Origin: Anaeramoeba flamelloides
Lineage: Eukaryota; Metamonada; Anaeramoebidae
Direction: 5' to 3'
Assembly (NCBI GenBank): GCA_027625915.1
Contig: JANTQA010000057.1
Coordinates: forward strand, 3,286,001 to 3,350,000
DNA: 64,000 nucleotides
The position numbers were made by a program, and so were the translations under genes. Under the pieces are notes generated by a model. The model worked only from the letters and a program-made list of their open reading frames with translations, did no database searches and was not told where the DNA came from. This document shows positions 1 to 10,834 of this stretch, in pieces; position 1 is the first letter of the stretch, and every line of letters begins with the position of its first letter.

Positions 1-344
1 ACACATATATATATATATATATATATATACTTGGTTCTTATTAATATTGAATTTGAGCCAAGTTTTTTGAGTAATGACAAAGATTCAAAAATATTAAATA
101 CTTTGGTTTCAAAAATTTCGAAATAATAACAAAATTTGAGAGATGAAATAAAAAGATTTAATAAATTCAAAAAATGAAATGGTTTTTTTTTATATGAAAA
201 ATTATATTTTAATATTTTACTATCTTCATAATTTATTTATTTAAAACTCAAAAATATTGAATTTACCTCTCAAGCTCAATAATTCTTAAACACAGAACTT
301 TTACTAACTCTCTAAATAGATATTAATTGCTACCAATAAAAATA

Positions 345-900
345 AAAATTCAAGTAATTTTGTAGTTGAAGCACTTTCCAAGAAAGTGGGGCAAATTTAT
401 TTTTATCTGAATTTATTAAACCCAATCTTCAAACAATGATTTAAATATACAAAATCATTAACTATCATTTCTTGGTTGTTGATAATAATTCAATTTTTTT
501 TCTTAGTATTGTGTTACATAAATAAAAGATATTGACTTTTCTGATCTAGTTTTTATCCGATATTTTTTATACGTGAAAATTAGTATATATTATTTTCGTT
601 TTGATCTAAAAAATCTTTTACATAACTTGTTTAATCTCAACAAATTTCCAAATAGAATTAAAAAAAATATAACTACATTTTATTGTTTAAAAAATCATTT
701 GTACTCTCTCCATTTTTCCAGTTGTTAATTGAAATTTATCGTATATTTTTTTCATCAAAAAAAAAAGTGCTATATTTTTTTTTTAAATTTTTTGGGAATA
801 TTTCAACAAAAATATTTTGAAACAAATACATATCTTGGTCATTGATTGAATTGGTATTAATATTAAACTTAATTTGGTATTATAAATCAACAAATACCTA
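345..900 (+). repeat. Family-E interspersed repeat, copy 1
   Basis: This stretch aligns by eye with about 54180-54780 and 59640-60240. Shared landmarks in order are an aaagtgggg(c)aaattt block, a patch reading ttaaatatacaaaat followed by cattaa, and a block built on attttattgttt, followed by ttgaaatt and an A/T-rich tail. No clear terminal inverted repeats or target duplication were found, so the class is unknown. A shorter fourth piece may lie near 7070-7160. Confidence 0.55.
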
Positions 901-1106
901 CCACTAAGAAAGATGGTTTTTTAGGAAATGTAAAAAAAAAAAATTCCCACTTTTTTAGATATACCTTATGTTTAAAATATAAAAAGAAGGAAATTAATGA
1001 AAATATTAATCATTTTTTATAGTTTTTCCCTCCCTATAAAAAATATTGATCAATTTTTCAAAATATAGTGCAAGAAATAGATCTTAATGAAATAATTTTT
1101 AAACTG

Positions 1107-1222
1107 TGACAGTTTTGAATTATTTACATTAATTTATATTCATGAAATCTAATAATTTTAAGTTTCAATTTCTAAACGGAAATCCAAGTAGAGAGTATAT
1201 AGGGTGTAATTTACACTTCTTC

Positions 1223-1252
<30 letters not shown>
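1107..1252 (+). mobile_element. SINE-like retroposon, copy 1
   Basis: About 145 bp aligning end to end with 23285-23424. Shared blocks are tgacagtt, gaattattt/gattatttt, cattaattta, gaaatctaat and a 3' part with the small inverted repeat GTGTA-att-TACAC. The tail here is an (AAT)n microsatellite at about 1224-1252, where the other copy has poly(A). No target duplication could be recognised for this copy. No B-box-like GGTTCRANNCC was seen, so the RNA source of the family is unknown. Confidence 0.6.
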
Positions 1253-1254
<2 letters not shown>

Positions 1255-2820
1255 TCTTCATAATTCTTTTCTAAAATTTATTTTAACGAATCCTATTTCT
1301 TTTTATATACTGTTGTCATCGCATTGATTTGTTTCTTTTATTTATCCAGCTAATATTTTTTGAGTGAGTTGAATTTTTATAATGAAATTAAAGTAAAAAA
1401 TAGGGTATTTTACACAACTGTATTTATAGATTTTATTTTCGAACAGCATTGGATTGTCAAAGAATAAGGAAAAATATGTAGTGGTGAAAAAAATGCGCGA
1501 CATGAAAATAATCTCTGAAAAGGTTTTTAATAATACATATAATGAAAATTGATGTGTAATTTCTTTTATTTTCAATCAAATCTATTCTATCGATAACCAA
1601 ATTTTTTATGAACTTAGTAATGGACCTACCTAACATTTATTAAAGTAGGATGTCTATTGAATATTAAAATAATTGTTTGATAGTATAAGTAGAATAGCTT
1701 TTTTTAAAAAAACAATTGGGTTTTATCGAGGTTTACTAGAGTTTGGAAAATGATAATTTTTATTCTTGTTTTTTGGTTGATTGAATAGTGTTTTGAACAA
1801 GTGTAATTTATTTAATCATCATTCACATAAGTGGGTGGGTTATAAAAAAAACTTTTTATTCTTTATAAAGAAGGATTTGATTTTAAATAAAAAAAATTGA
1901 ATATCAATTTTGCTAATATTCACAATTAAAAATATTACCAGGGAGTTTTTTTCGTGATCTGTATTTTAATAACTTCTCATAATTTAATTTTTTTTACAAT
2001 CAACAATTAATTTTAAACTACATTGGTGTAAATAAACCCTGTTTTGTATTTTAACCTATTACTGAAATTAAACACCTGAAAAAAATATTGACTTACTCTA
2101 GAAATAAAAGAAACAAATCAATGGAGTGTAAACAGTATATAAACAAGAAATAGGTTTCTTTAAATATATTTTAAAAAAGAATTATGAAGATATTGAAAGA
2201 TTAAAAAGTAATTTTTTGACAAAAAAATGAGAGTAATTTCATTTTTAGAATTTTTATAAAAAAATCATTTAATCTCAGAAATATTGTAATTATAACGAAA
2301 TTTTTGAAACAAAAGTATTTAATATTATTGAGTCATTTCGACTAATCAAAGATCTAACCTCTAAAGCCAATTTAAATCTGAGTCAAGAATTTATGTGTGT
2401 CTTCCTATCCCCAATACCCAAGTTAAAAAAAAAAAACACTAGTTAAATTTTAGAAATGGGTTAAAGGTTGTCAACACAGGTTATTTAAAATACTGTATTT
2501 TTTTTGTTAATTTTAGAATTTATCGAAAAAGAAAACACCTCAGGCGTTCACCGTTCTTTTTACAACGAATGATTATTGGAATTAATAGTATCTGAAATTG
2601 AATTAATATAAAATTTCTTTTTGAATTTTTTCAATTGTAATATATTCTTTTCAGTTTGGATTCTAGATGTACCCTAAATTTATACAAATGAAAAATAATG
2701 AAAAGGTCTAAAACAATAAATAGAGATTACAAATTTAATAATATTCTCTTTTCAAATCAATTTGAAGAAGTTACAATCAGGGATATGAATATTAAAAATT
2801 TTTTTCTGTTGAGGAATATA

Positions 2821-3300
2821 CAGTGATCAAAATAATGCGTGCATAAAGATTCTAATCCGGGTTTTAAAATATTATCTGTATTTTTTTTCATCTTGTACCA
2901 AGGCAACATCCAATCTACTATCAAATATTATACCTAAGTTAAAATCAATTTTGAAACTAAAGGTCTGGTTATTTTCAGTAAAATTTAAATTATGAATTGA
3001 AATAGTTGAAAATTTTCCATAATATTCACAATTTTTTAGAATTTTTTTGTTTTTTTTTTAGATTAGAAAATTTTACTAAAAAATTTACTCTTTTTTTTGA
3101 GATAAATTTTACAATTTGATCCATCATTTTTAGAATTACTTTTTAAATAATAGAACTTTAAGAAAACAGTACCATATTTTTTTAGGGTTTATTATCAGTT
3201 TCTTGGATTGATTAATGTATAGGTCTTCTATAACAAAAAAACATTATTTTTATTTTGAAACACTTATTAAATTTTTATTCATGCTTTAATTTTACTACAG
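2821..3300. mobile_element. Tc1/mariner-like MITE, family A copy 1
   Basis: A 480-bp element flanked by TA on both sides. The left end reads CAGTGATCAAAATAATG and the right end ttaattttactacag, a degraded inverted copy. The interior, including the landmark caaggcaacatccaat, matches 37709-38188 along its whole length and the left half of 47276-48163. No transposase frame is present, so it is non-autonomous. The CAGT start and TA target are typical of the Tc1/mariner superfamily. Confidence 0.85.
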
Positions 3301-3770
3301 TAGATTAGAGTAAAAAATTACAAAAATTTTAGAGAATTTTAATATTAAAGTCTAAAAGATTTTAGTTTGCTGATATTCTTTCATATTTTTTCAAATTTCA
3401 AATACTCAATAAATACTTTTTAAAACTCAAAAAAGGCAAAAAAATAATTAACAAAAGATAAAAATTTTGAATTTAATTGGAATTTTTGAAAAGTTAACGA
3501 AAAGATAAATATTTATTTGTTTTCAAAAAACCTGAAACTGTTTTTTGGTCCAGACCATAAACTGTAAAGTTATTAAAATTACACGTTATTCCAAGTTCTG
3601 TAAATAAATACTTTTAAAAAGAAAGTTAGTAAACTGAATTTTTTAAATTTAATTCTCCTTTTGTAATAATTTCTAAAAAGTAAAGGACTTTTGAATACAA
3701 AAAAAATTACCAAAATTTCTGTTCAACTCATACAAAGAATTTATTTTTTAAAAAACATTTTTTCACGCTT

Positions 3771-6700
3771 ATGTCTGGTAATATTTAATCTTTTAAAATC
3801 ATCTCCTATTCTTTTGTTCATACGATATAAAACCATTCCCCCTCTTTTTTTTTATATACTTTAGGTTATAAACTCAACAAACAACAAGTCTCATCACTTG
3901 AAAAGAAAATAAAAAAATTAAAAGGTGTCAAAGCATCAAAATGTCACTTAAATGCCAACGATCTGGAACAATTGTTTGATCTCGATAGTGATGGTGCACA
4001 ATCTCTCTTAAATGCATTAGATCTTGACAACAATGGAACAGTCGAATGGAAAGAATTAATTAGTGGAATTTCAATTTTGTCTTCTGATAGTATGGACGTT
4101 AAAGCCAAACTTTTGTTTGATGTAATTATTGTTTTTTTCATTTTTGTTTGATATATTTTTCTCCTTTCAGTTATGCAATAATTTTTTTCTTTTATCAAAA
4201 AAAAAAAAAAAATAAAATTATTCAATTTTAGGTTTGGGATGCAGACGGAAATGGTGTGTTAGACAGAGAAGAAATCAAACAAATGTTTGTAAGCATGTTT
4301 ACCCTTGCAGCAACACGTAAGATTTTTTCTTCTCCTTTAAAAGAAATATTTTTCAAAAACAAAAAATAAAAAATCAAAAACACATAAAAAAAAAAAAAGA
4401 ACAAAGAACAAAAACACATGATTGTTTGAGTAATGTAAAAAAATAAATTACACAAGTATGTCAGTACACAACTTTGATCAACACAATAGTGTGTTCAATA
4501 ACAAGCGTTTTCTAATCTTTTTGTGTTTTAAAAAATTTAAATGTTGTCAAAATAAATAATTGAGATAATTTTTTTTTATGTTAAAGACAACTTTATCAAA
4601 CTTAAAGGACTACATTTTTTGGGGAAAACAGTCAAATTATGAATAAAAATGTGAGAAAGAGTTCCATAATCACAGTTAAATTTACCCACCGAGAATTTCT
4701 TTGACAAAAAAACGATGAACTTTCAGAATTCCAACAAATTTTCTAATTCCTACCTTAAATCCCATCCAAAATTTGATTTTAATATTTCATAATTTCCATT
4801 TCAAATCAATAAACACAAAACAATTTACCACAAGCTGTTCTAAATATTGTTTTTAGTTACTTTTACAAGTTTGAAGTGTTTTCAAATTTGAATTTATACC
4901 TGAAAATCCCTTCAAGTCATTTACTTTTTTTAAATTTTTCATTCAATAATCTATTTTGAAAATTTTTTTTTTTTTTTTAACTTAGAAATTAGTTAATATT
5001 TTTAACCAATTTCTTTGGAATGGAAATTCTTTTTGAGAAGTGAATGTAAAATAAAACAATAAATCAACACTCTCCTGGATGGAATCTTAGTCTTTAAAGA
5101 AGTGTTTGATTTTTTTTTAAAGTATTGTAATGATTATATATTTTGTGTTTTATCAAAAAGAAACAAGGACTTTAAAAAGAATACAAGGACTAGAGAAATT
5201 TTATCGTAAGAAATGAACTTTTTTATAAAATCAAAGAAAACTTTTCAAAAAAAGAAAATTAAAAAAATTTTTTTTGATACAATCTCCTTTTTATCAATAT
5301 GAGTAATCTTTTTTTCGAAAAATTTCCTTTTGGTAGGATAAAAAACCCAACAAAATTTAAAATTTAAACCTTAACAAGGAAGCAAAAAATGTACTTCAAA
5401 ACCGAAAATTAATAACCAAAATTATTTCAAGCATTCACAAAGTAATAAATCTAAAAAACAACAATTATTGTTACAAATTTTCCAAAACAATATTTAAAAT
5501 TTTTGAAAAATAATAAAAAAACAAAAAAACGGGTTACTGAACCGACTGTACAGTATCGACTTAGAATCACAGGCTTTGTCATACTTTCTTACCTTTTGAA
5601 TTTTTATTTTCAATTCTTGAACAAATTTCAAAAGAAATACTTTTAACAAGATTACGACAGGTATTGTTTTCTTTAAATCTGATTCAAGCATCTGTTTCAG
5701 TGGATGAGAGGATATTTAACTCTGTCTTTAACAAGAATGTTGTTTTTTTTAAAAAAAAAATTGAAACAAAAGTCCAAAATATAAATTTGAAAAATAACTT
5801 CATCAGAAAGGCAAAATTTAATTTTTTTTTCAGGTACAAAGTACATTTTAATTATTTTGATATCTCTGATCTAATGAAATAAAAAAATAAAAATTGTGTA
5901 GATAAAAATTTTCTCTTCCCTTTAAAAGTCGGTTTCTTAATTGGAGAAAAGAAATAATTGAAAATTGAAACAAAAAATGTATTTTTGTGTTTTCAACCGT
6001 TGTAAAAATGTGAGTACTTTTATAAAACTTTTTTGAAGTTTTCTATTTTAATAAAGTGAAAAATTTTTCTGAATTAAAACTTTATGAAAGTTTTCTGTTT
6101 TCAAAAAGTAAGTACCAACCTACAAATATGGGGTAGCGGTTGGAGTTCAAAGGTAAGCTCCCTTTTAAAAAAAAGTTCACACTTTATTAAAAAATTCCAC
6201 ACTCCCTAATAAAAAAACTTTTTTTATAACATCTATATAACATTTTTATAACAAAATTTCCTTTTAAATGATGATTTTTTCAATATTTTTTCAAAAATAT
6301 TCTTATAACAGGCTTATAACATGTTACAAAATTTATAACACATTTTATAACAAAAATATATGTTATAAAAGTTGTTATTATAAAATTTTATAACATTTTA
6401 AACCTTTATAACACCTTTACAACACGTTTATAACATGTTATAAAAAACTTTTTTTATTAGGGCTTTATTAAAAAAGTTCATACTTTATTAAAAAAGAAAA
6501 CTTATAAAAAAGTTTTAATTCTGAAAATCTCATAAATAAAAGTAGAACTCACTTTTTTAAAAAGACTGTAATACTTTTTGTGTATTTAATAAATTTCCTG
6601 TTACAAACTTAAATTTTTAGAATTGACAAAAGCCATTTTCAAGTTGAAGATTTATCTCTTTAAGCTTTTTTTCTTAAACCCTTTGAAGTAAATCTTCTAC

Positions 6701-8191
6701 ATCAGTAACAATACAGATTTTTTTTAATTGCGTCTTGGGAATCTTCTACAAGATAACAAATTAAATCTTGATCTTTTGTTTGCTTTTTTAAAAAGATAAG
6801 ATTCAAAATTCAAAATTAAAAAGAAAATAATAAAAAAAAACACCACTATTCTACAATGAGTAATTTTTTACTTTCTCGTACACCCGTACTGGTATTTTGA
6901 TAATAAAGGGGATAAAATTTCAGTTGGTTATCTTTTTTCAATTTTTGAAATATTCATTTAAGATCCTTATCTTCAACAATATATATCACAATGCCGAGAA
7001 CATAAAGAGACCTACCCAATAAATACAGTTGACAAATTCCAATGCATTACTTTGAAAAATCTATTAAAAAAAAAAGGAAATGGAAAATGAAGTGAAAATT
7101 TTCCCCATTTATTATTCAAATATCAATAATACTATTTTTAAAAATAATGATAACTCAAAAAAAGAATATTAATGAAAATATTTTTAAAACCAAAAATATA
7201 ACAGTAATTCTTTTCGGTATTAAATTACCAATAAATACAATTAAAAACTCCATTTCACTCAAAGGGGGCCAGCCAAAAATGAAAAATTCACTTTTTTAAG
7301 AATCAATAAATATACGGTTGTTTAGAAATAATAAACTTAGGAGTAGAGTTGATATTCATCAAAGAAATACCCGATCAAACCATAAAATTCTAATAAAAAT
7401 AAAATGTTAAAAAAAAATTTTGGGGTTTAGTTTATTGAAACGTTTGGTGAAAAATTTCTCAATTTCTTTAGATAATTAAAATTATTTACAATAAGATTTT
7501 TTAATTGTAAATATATTGATTTTAAAAGAAATTACAAAGCCTTGATATTATCTTAAAAGTTAATTTGTATTTTTAAACATTTTTTTTACAAATTGACTTT
7601 GTTAAAAAAAAAAAAAAAGCAAAAAAACAAAAAAAAACATTATTTAACTAAATTAGAAAAAATGATTTAGATCTAAAAATTTGAAATTTTTTTTGAGAAG
7701 AATACTGGATTATACAGATAGAATATGTTCCATTTCTTCAATAAAACTATACATTTTGACTGCAAAAAAGTTTAAAATGTCAAATTTTTTTTTTTTCAAA
7801 ATAATAATCGAATAATATAAAAGCCAATATACAATTTTAATAATTCTAATATATAACACTTCTATACCATAAACCCACTGAATCTCTTAAAAAAATAATA
7901 GTTACCATCTGTGATAAATTTGAACAAGTAAAACAAAATGTTGGTGAAGAATTTAATAGAGAAGACTTTGAAACAAGAAAACAAATTCGAATGAGTTTAA
8001 AAATCAAAGGTGATTTAGAAGAAGCTGTTGATGATTTTTTTAAAAAAGTTGACACCGATAAAAATGGTTCAATCTCTCTTGACGAATTTAAAAACTATTG
8101 TAACACTGAACCACAATCATTAAATTCATTTGAAAGAAAACTTGAAGAATTATTGGGTACATCAGCCGGAAAGGCATGTAGTTTAATGTAA
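3771..8191 (+). CDS. Three-EF-hand calcium-binding protein with C-terminal CaaX-like box
   Basis: Four exons: 3771-3777, 3865-4121, 4232-4316 and 7902-8191, giving about 212 residues. The first exon is only ATGTCTG; its donor (gtaata) and phase fit exon 2 exactly, but it is the least certain part. Canonical EF-hand loops are DLDNNGTVEWKE (about residues 52-63), DADGNGVLDREE (about 90-101) and DTDKNGSISLDE in the last exon; all have D at 1 and 3, N at 5, G at 6 and E at 12. An earlier helix pair (DLEQLFDLDSDG) looks like a degenerate first hand, as in calcineurin B or neuronal calcium sensor-type proteins. The protein ends CSLM, a plausible CaaX farnesylation signal, which would place this Ca2+ sensor on membranes. 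The third intron is 3585 bp. The family is clear; the partner is unknown. Confidence 0.88.
4606..5093. mobile_element. TTAA-flanked MITE, family L copy 1
   Basis: About 488 bp bounded by TTAA on both sides (4602-4605 and 5094-5097). The left end reads aGGACTACATTTT, the right end ggaatcttagtcttt, whose complement resembles the left. From about 4730 onward it aligns with 18545-18896 (landmarks ttctaaatattgtttt/tttt, tttacaagttt/cgaa, gttctcaaatttg, aactcaacactctc). TTAA targets are characteristic of piggyBac-type transposons, but no transposase is present. Confidence 0.7.
6204..6462. mobile_element. Foldback element made of TTATAACA repeats
   Basis: Terminal inverted repeats CCCTAATAAAAAAAC (from 6204) and GTTATAAAAAAC...TTATTAGGG (to 6462) enclose about 200 bp containing roughly ten copies of the octamer TTATAACA or its complement, including several TATAACATGTTATA-like palindromes. 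The flanks on each side carry gttcacactttatta / gttcatactttatta blocks, and the wider region 6005-6560 is itself loosely palindromic (tgagtacttttataaa against gaactcac). This is the signature of a foldback or nested MITE. No coding sequence is present. Confidence 0.75.
7425..7625 (+). repeat. Family-K repeat, copy 1
   Basis: Aligns with about 51900-52060: aaatttctca, a patch of aataagattttttaattgtaaat against aataggattttttaatagtaaat (read in pieces), the exact block ttttaaaagaaattacaaag, and an aagttaattt motif. No termini resolved. Confidence 0.5.
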
Positions 8192-8988
8192 ATTTTACAA
8201 TGGGTTTTGTTATAAATGTGGATGAATTTAAAAATTTAACTTAAAATCAGTTTTGGTTATCTTTTTTTATTTAATATTATATAGACAACTTAATATTTTA
8301 ACTTATTATTCAAAATTTCACAACAATCTAAAAGTTTAAATGGACTATTTCTAAAATGATCATAAAAAAAATCAAAAAAAAAAAAAAACAGAAGCATTAT
8401 TATATTATTTTCCAACACAAATTATTTCAATTTTCAACACCAAAAATAAAACAAAAAAAAATCTGAAATTCAGAAATTAGTCTCCATCTAATTTTTATGC
8501 ATTTTCTTCTTCTTTTATTTATTATTTTTTTTTTTTTTTTCGACAACTTTAGATAAAAAAAGAAAATTGAAAATTTTGAGTAAGTAAAAAATAAATCTTT
8601 AATTAATATAAACTTAATTTCAAAAATTGTGAGAATCTGGAAATAATAAATTAAAAAAATATATATATTCTTTAGTAATCAAGAATAACAACTAGAGGTG
8701 AATCTTATTTGTTAATTCATCTTTTTAATCATTATCTACTTAGAAAAATCAAGAAAAGATAATGTATTTTTTTTTTAATTCTTGGATAATTATTTAGAAT
8801 CCAGATTAGGTTTAATTCTTTTAAAATCGGGATAAACTAAAGTTAAACAAGAATGACAATATAATGGATCTACTTCAATATTACAACCAAGAAACTTCGC
8901 AAATTATTTAAACATATCTACTTATGTTTATTATAAAAAAAAATGAAATAAAATCTTAGTCTATCCAAAAAATACTTCAAACTCAAAA

Positions 8989-9520
8989 ATAAACCCCATT
9001 CCAAAAATTTGGACATACCCAAAATCAAAAATAGTAAAAAAAAAAAAAAATTATTGTATTTTTCCCAAACCTAATATATTACAACATTTAAGTTACCAAT
9101 TATTAATGTTTTAATAAGTAATCATTTTAATACAAATAAAAGAAAAAAATAGAAAACTCAAAAATAAAAACAGGTCTGTCCAAAATAATGAAACGAGCGA
9201 AACAAAAAATGTATTGCTAAATTTATTGAAATTTCACCAGCAATTGTTGATCGATCAAATGTTAAGATACCATCTACCAACTGAATGTTATTTTTCTATT
9301 ATACAAACTCAGCACAAACCTTCTATCAACCATTGAAAAAAAAAGTTCAGATCTAACGAAAGAGATTACGTAACTACAAAAATGGAAATGAAAACAAAAC
9401 AAAAAAGACAAAAAATGAAATAGTTTGTAAAATCAAATTCTTTCCAAATTGAATTTAAAGTGCTGTTATTATTATTTTTTCAACTGTTTTAAACCGTGTC
9501 CAAATTTTTGGAATAAGATT
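8989..9520. mobile_element. Family-F MITE, copy 1
   Basis: Left terminus CCATTCCAAAAATTTGGACA and right terminus gtccaaatttttggaat form an inverted repeat of about 17-20 bp. The interior matches the element at 27560-28105 in opposite orientation; both can be read through NVL-NL-KFHQ-LLIDQM (conserved positions only), hinting at a relic coding segment shared by both copies. The TIR style resembles Tc1-like elements, but no transposase catalytic motif is visible, so class assignment is tentative. Confidence 0.75.
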
Positions 9521-9544
9521 TCGATGAAGAAAACGAACATTTAT

Positions 9545-10205
9545 ATGGGCTATCCATTATTATGAAGGAAATCGAATATTTTTGATTAAAATTTGAATTC
9601 AAATTTAACTAAAAATAACCAGAATAATATCTTTGATATCATTCACAATAAAGACTCATCATTTATTTAATCATTGATGAATGATAACGAAAATTATTAT
9701 TCTTTATTAAAATATAGAAAGAAAAATTTCGAAATTAAGCAAGTGTTGTAGAGTGACCACAAAGTACCAAGGTTTTCCAGAATTCAAATAAAATAAAGTA
9801 AAATCAAAGATTTTGTGTAATTCTTTTAAATTATGTAAAACCCAACGGTGACTTTCTTGAGGTTTTCTGTTTTCTCTGTTAAGTGTTCTAGGTTTGTTTG
9901 AGGTTTTCTATTTTATTTGGAAAATCAATAGATTTTCTTTCGGTTTTTTTTTTTGGTTTTCTATTTATTTGTGAAGTGTTCTAGGTTTTTTTGAGTTAGG
10001 TTTTTTTTGCTTTTCGAAATAAACCGAAAATTTATTAAAATTTTCAGTTTATTTCTAAATTAAAAAAAACCTAACGAAAATCTATTGATTTTCCATTTTA
10101 ACAGAAAAATCAAGAAAAGCTAACGGTGTGTTTTTCTGAATTTTTGAAATGTTAAAGAAAATTTAATAAATTTTCTTTTCATTTCGATAAACAAAAAAAA
10201 AAAAA
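9545..10205. repeat. Family-G repeat with internal hairpin, copy 1
   Basis: The 5' half aligns with about 30895-31230 (aatatctttgatatcattca against aatatcttggatattattca, then gtgttgtagagtg and aggttttccagaattcaaa). The 3' half has units around gaaaatctattgattttcc in one orientation near 10070-10095 and the complement near 9919-9942, so the DNA can fold into a large hairpin centred near 10035. No coding capacity. Confidence 0.6.
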
Positions 10206-10421
10206 CTTAATTTCTGGAAGAGGAAAATAATTACTCTATTCAAAAAAAAAAAAGAAAGAAAAAAAGAAAAAGCCTTCAACAACAGTGGTACTAACCTATA
10301 TTAAAGACAACAAACCTTAAAAAAAATTATTTGAATGAAAAAAACAAAAAAAAAAGTTTTTATTGGTTATATTAATTAAAATCAAATGTATTTTATATTT
10401 TTATTGATGTAAAATGTATAA

Positions 10422-10803
10422 TTATAATTCAAACGAATAAACCACACCTTGATTATCACAACTATAAATTTGATTTCTTTCTAGGTCAAGTTTCATATCT
10501 ATTATTCGAGATTTATGTTTTTGAAATTTTTTAACAATTTTTCCATTTCTTGAATCTAATGTTAGGATATTTCCATCAGCAAAGGCGACATGTATTAATA
10601 AATTTTCTGGGTGAGTAACTATTTTGGTAATTTCTGATTTAAATTGAATTTTTTGTCTAGTCTGTGATGAGTTCATATCAAATATTCTTAAATTCCCATC
10701 AAGGCATCCAGATACGAACCAAGGTTTACTATTGGTATTTGTGTGAGAAAAGAAAATAGAATAAAGAATGGAGATAAAAATAAATCAATTACATCAAAAA
10801 TCG

Positions 10804-10834
<31 letters not shown>

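Larger units (their letters stand above)
1..3770. other. Gene-free upstream region with repeats
   Basis: No exon with convincing coding character was found on either strand. It holds an (AT)n run at about 3-29, a family-E repeat at about 345-900, a SINE-like copy at about 1107-1252 ending in an (AAT)n tail, and a complete 480-bp Tc1-like MITE at 2821-3300. The open frame at 1142-1327 lies inside the SINE-like copy and is not a gene. The remainder is A+T-rich sequence in which I see nothing specific. The promoter of the EF-hand gene should lie just upstream of 3771, but no core motif is recognisable. Confidence 0.6.
4317..7901 (+). other. Long third intron of the EF-hand gene (3585 bp)
   Basis: Donor gtaagatttt and acceptor aataatag are in matching phase 1, and joining the exons restores one continuous EF-hand protein, so the intron is well supported. 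It contains a TTAA-flanked MITE (4606-5093), a foldback element built from TTATAACA units (6204-6462) set inside a looser outer palindrome (about 6005-6560), a possible family-E fragment (about 7070-7160) and a family-K repeat (about 7425-7625). The short open frames at 5494-5691 and 5664-5882 overlap on opposite strands and show no domain. Confidence 0.8.
8192..10421. other. Convergent intergenic region with two element families
   Basis: This lies between the 3' ends of the EF-hand gene and the WD40 gene. It holds a family-F MITE (8989-9520) directly followed by a family-G repeat (about 9545-10205) containing inverted and tandem copies of a motif around aatctattgatttt. I see no gene here. 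The first 800 bp downstream of 8191 is A+T-rich sequence with homopolymer runs and nothing recognisable. Confidence 0.6.

Noticed and set aside
1142-1327. 61-codon frame with an Asn run
   Set aside because: Lies within a SINE-like copy; the Asn run is its (AAT)n tail.
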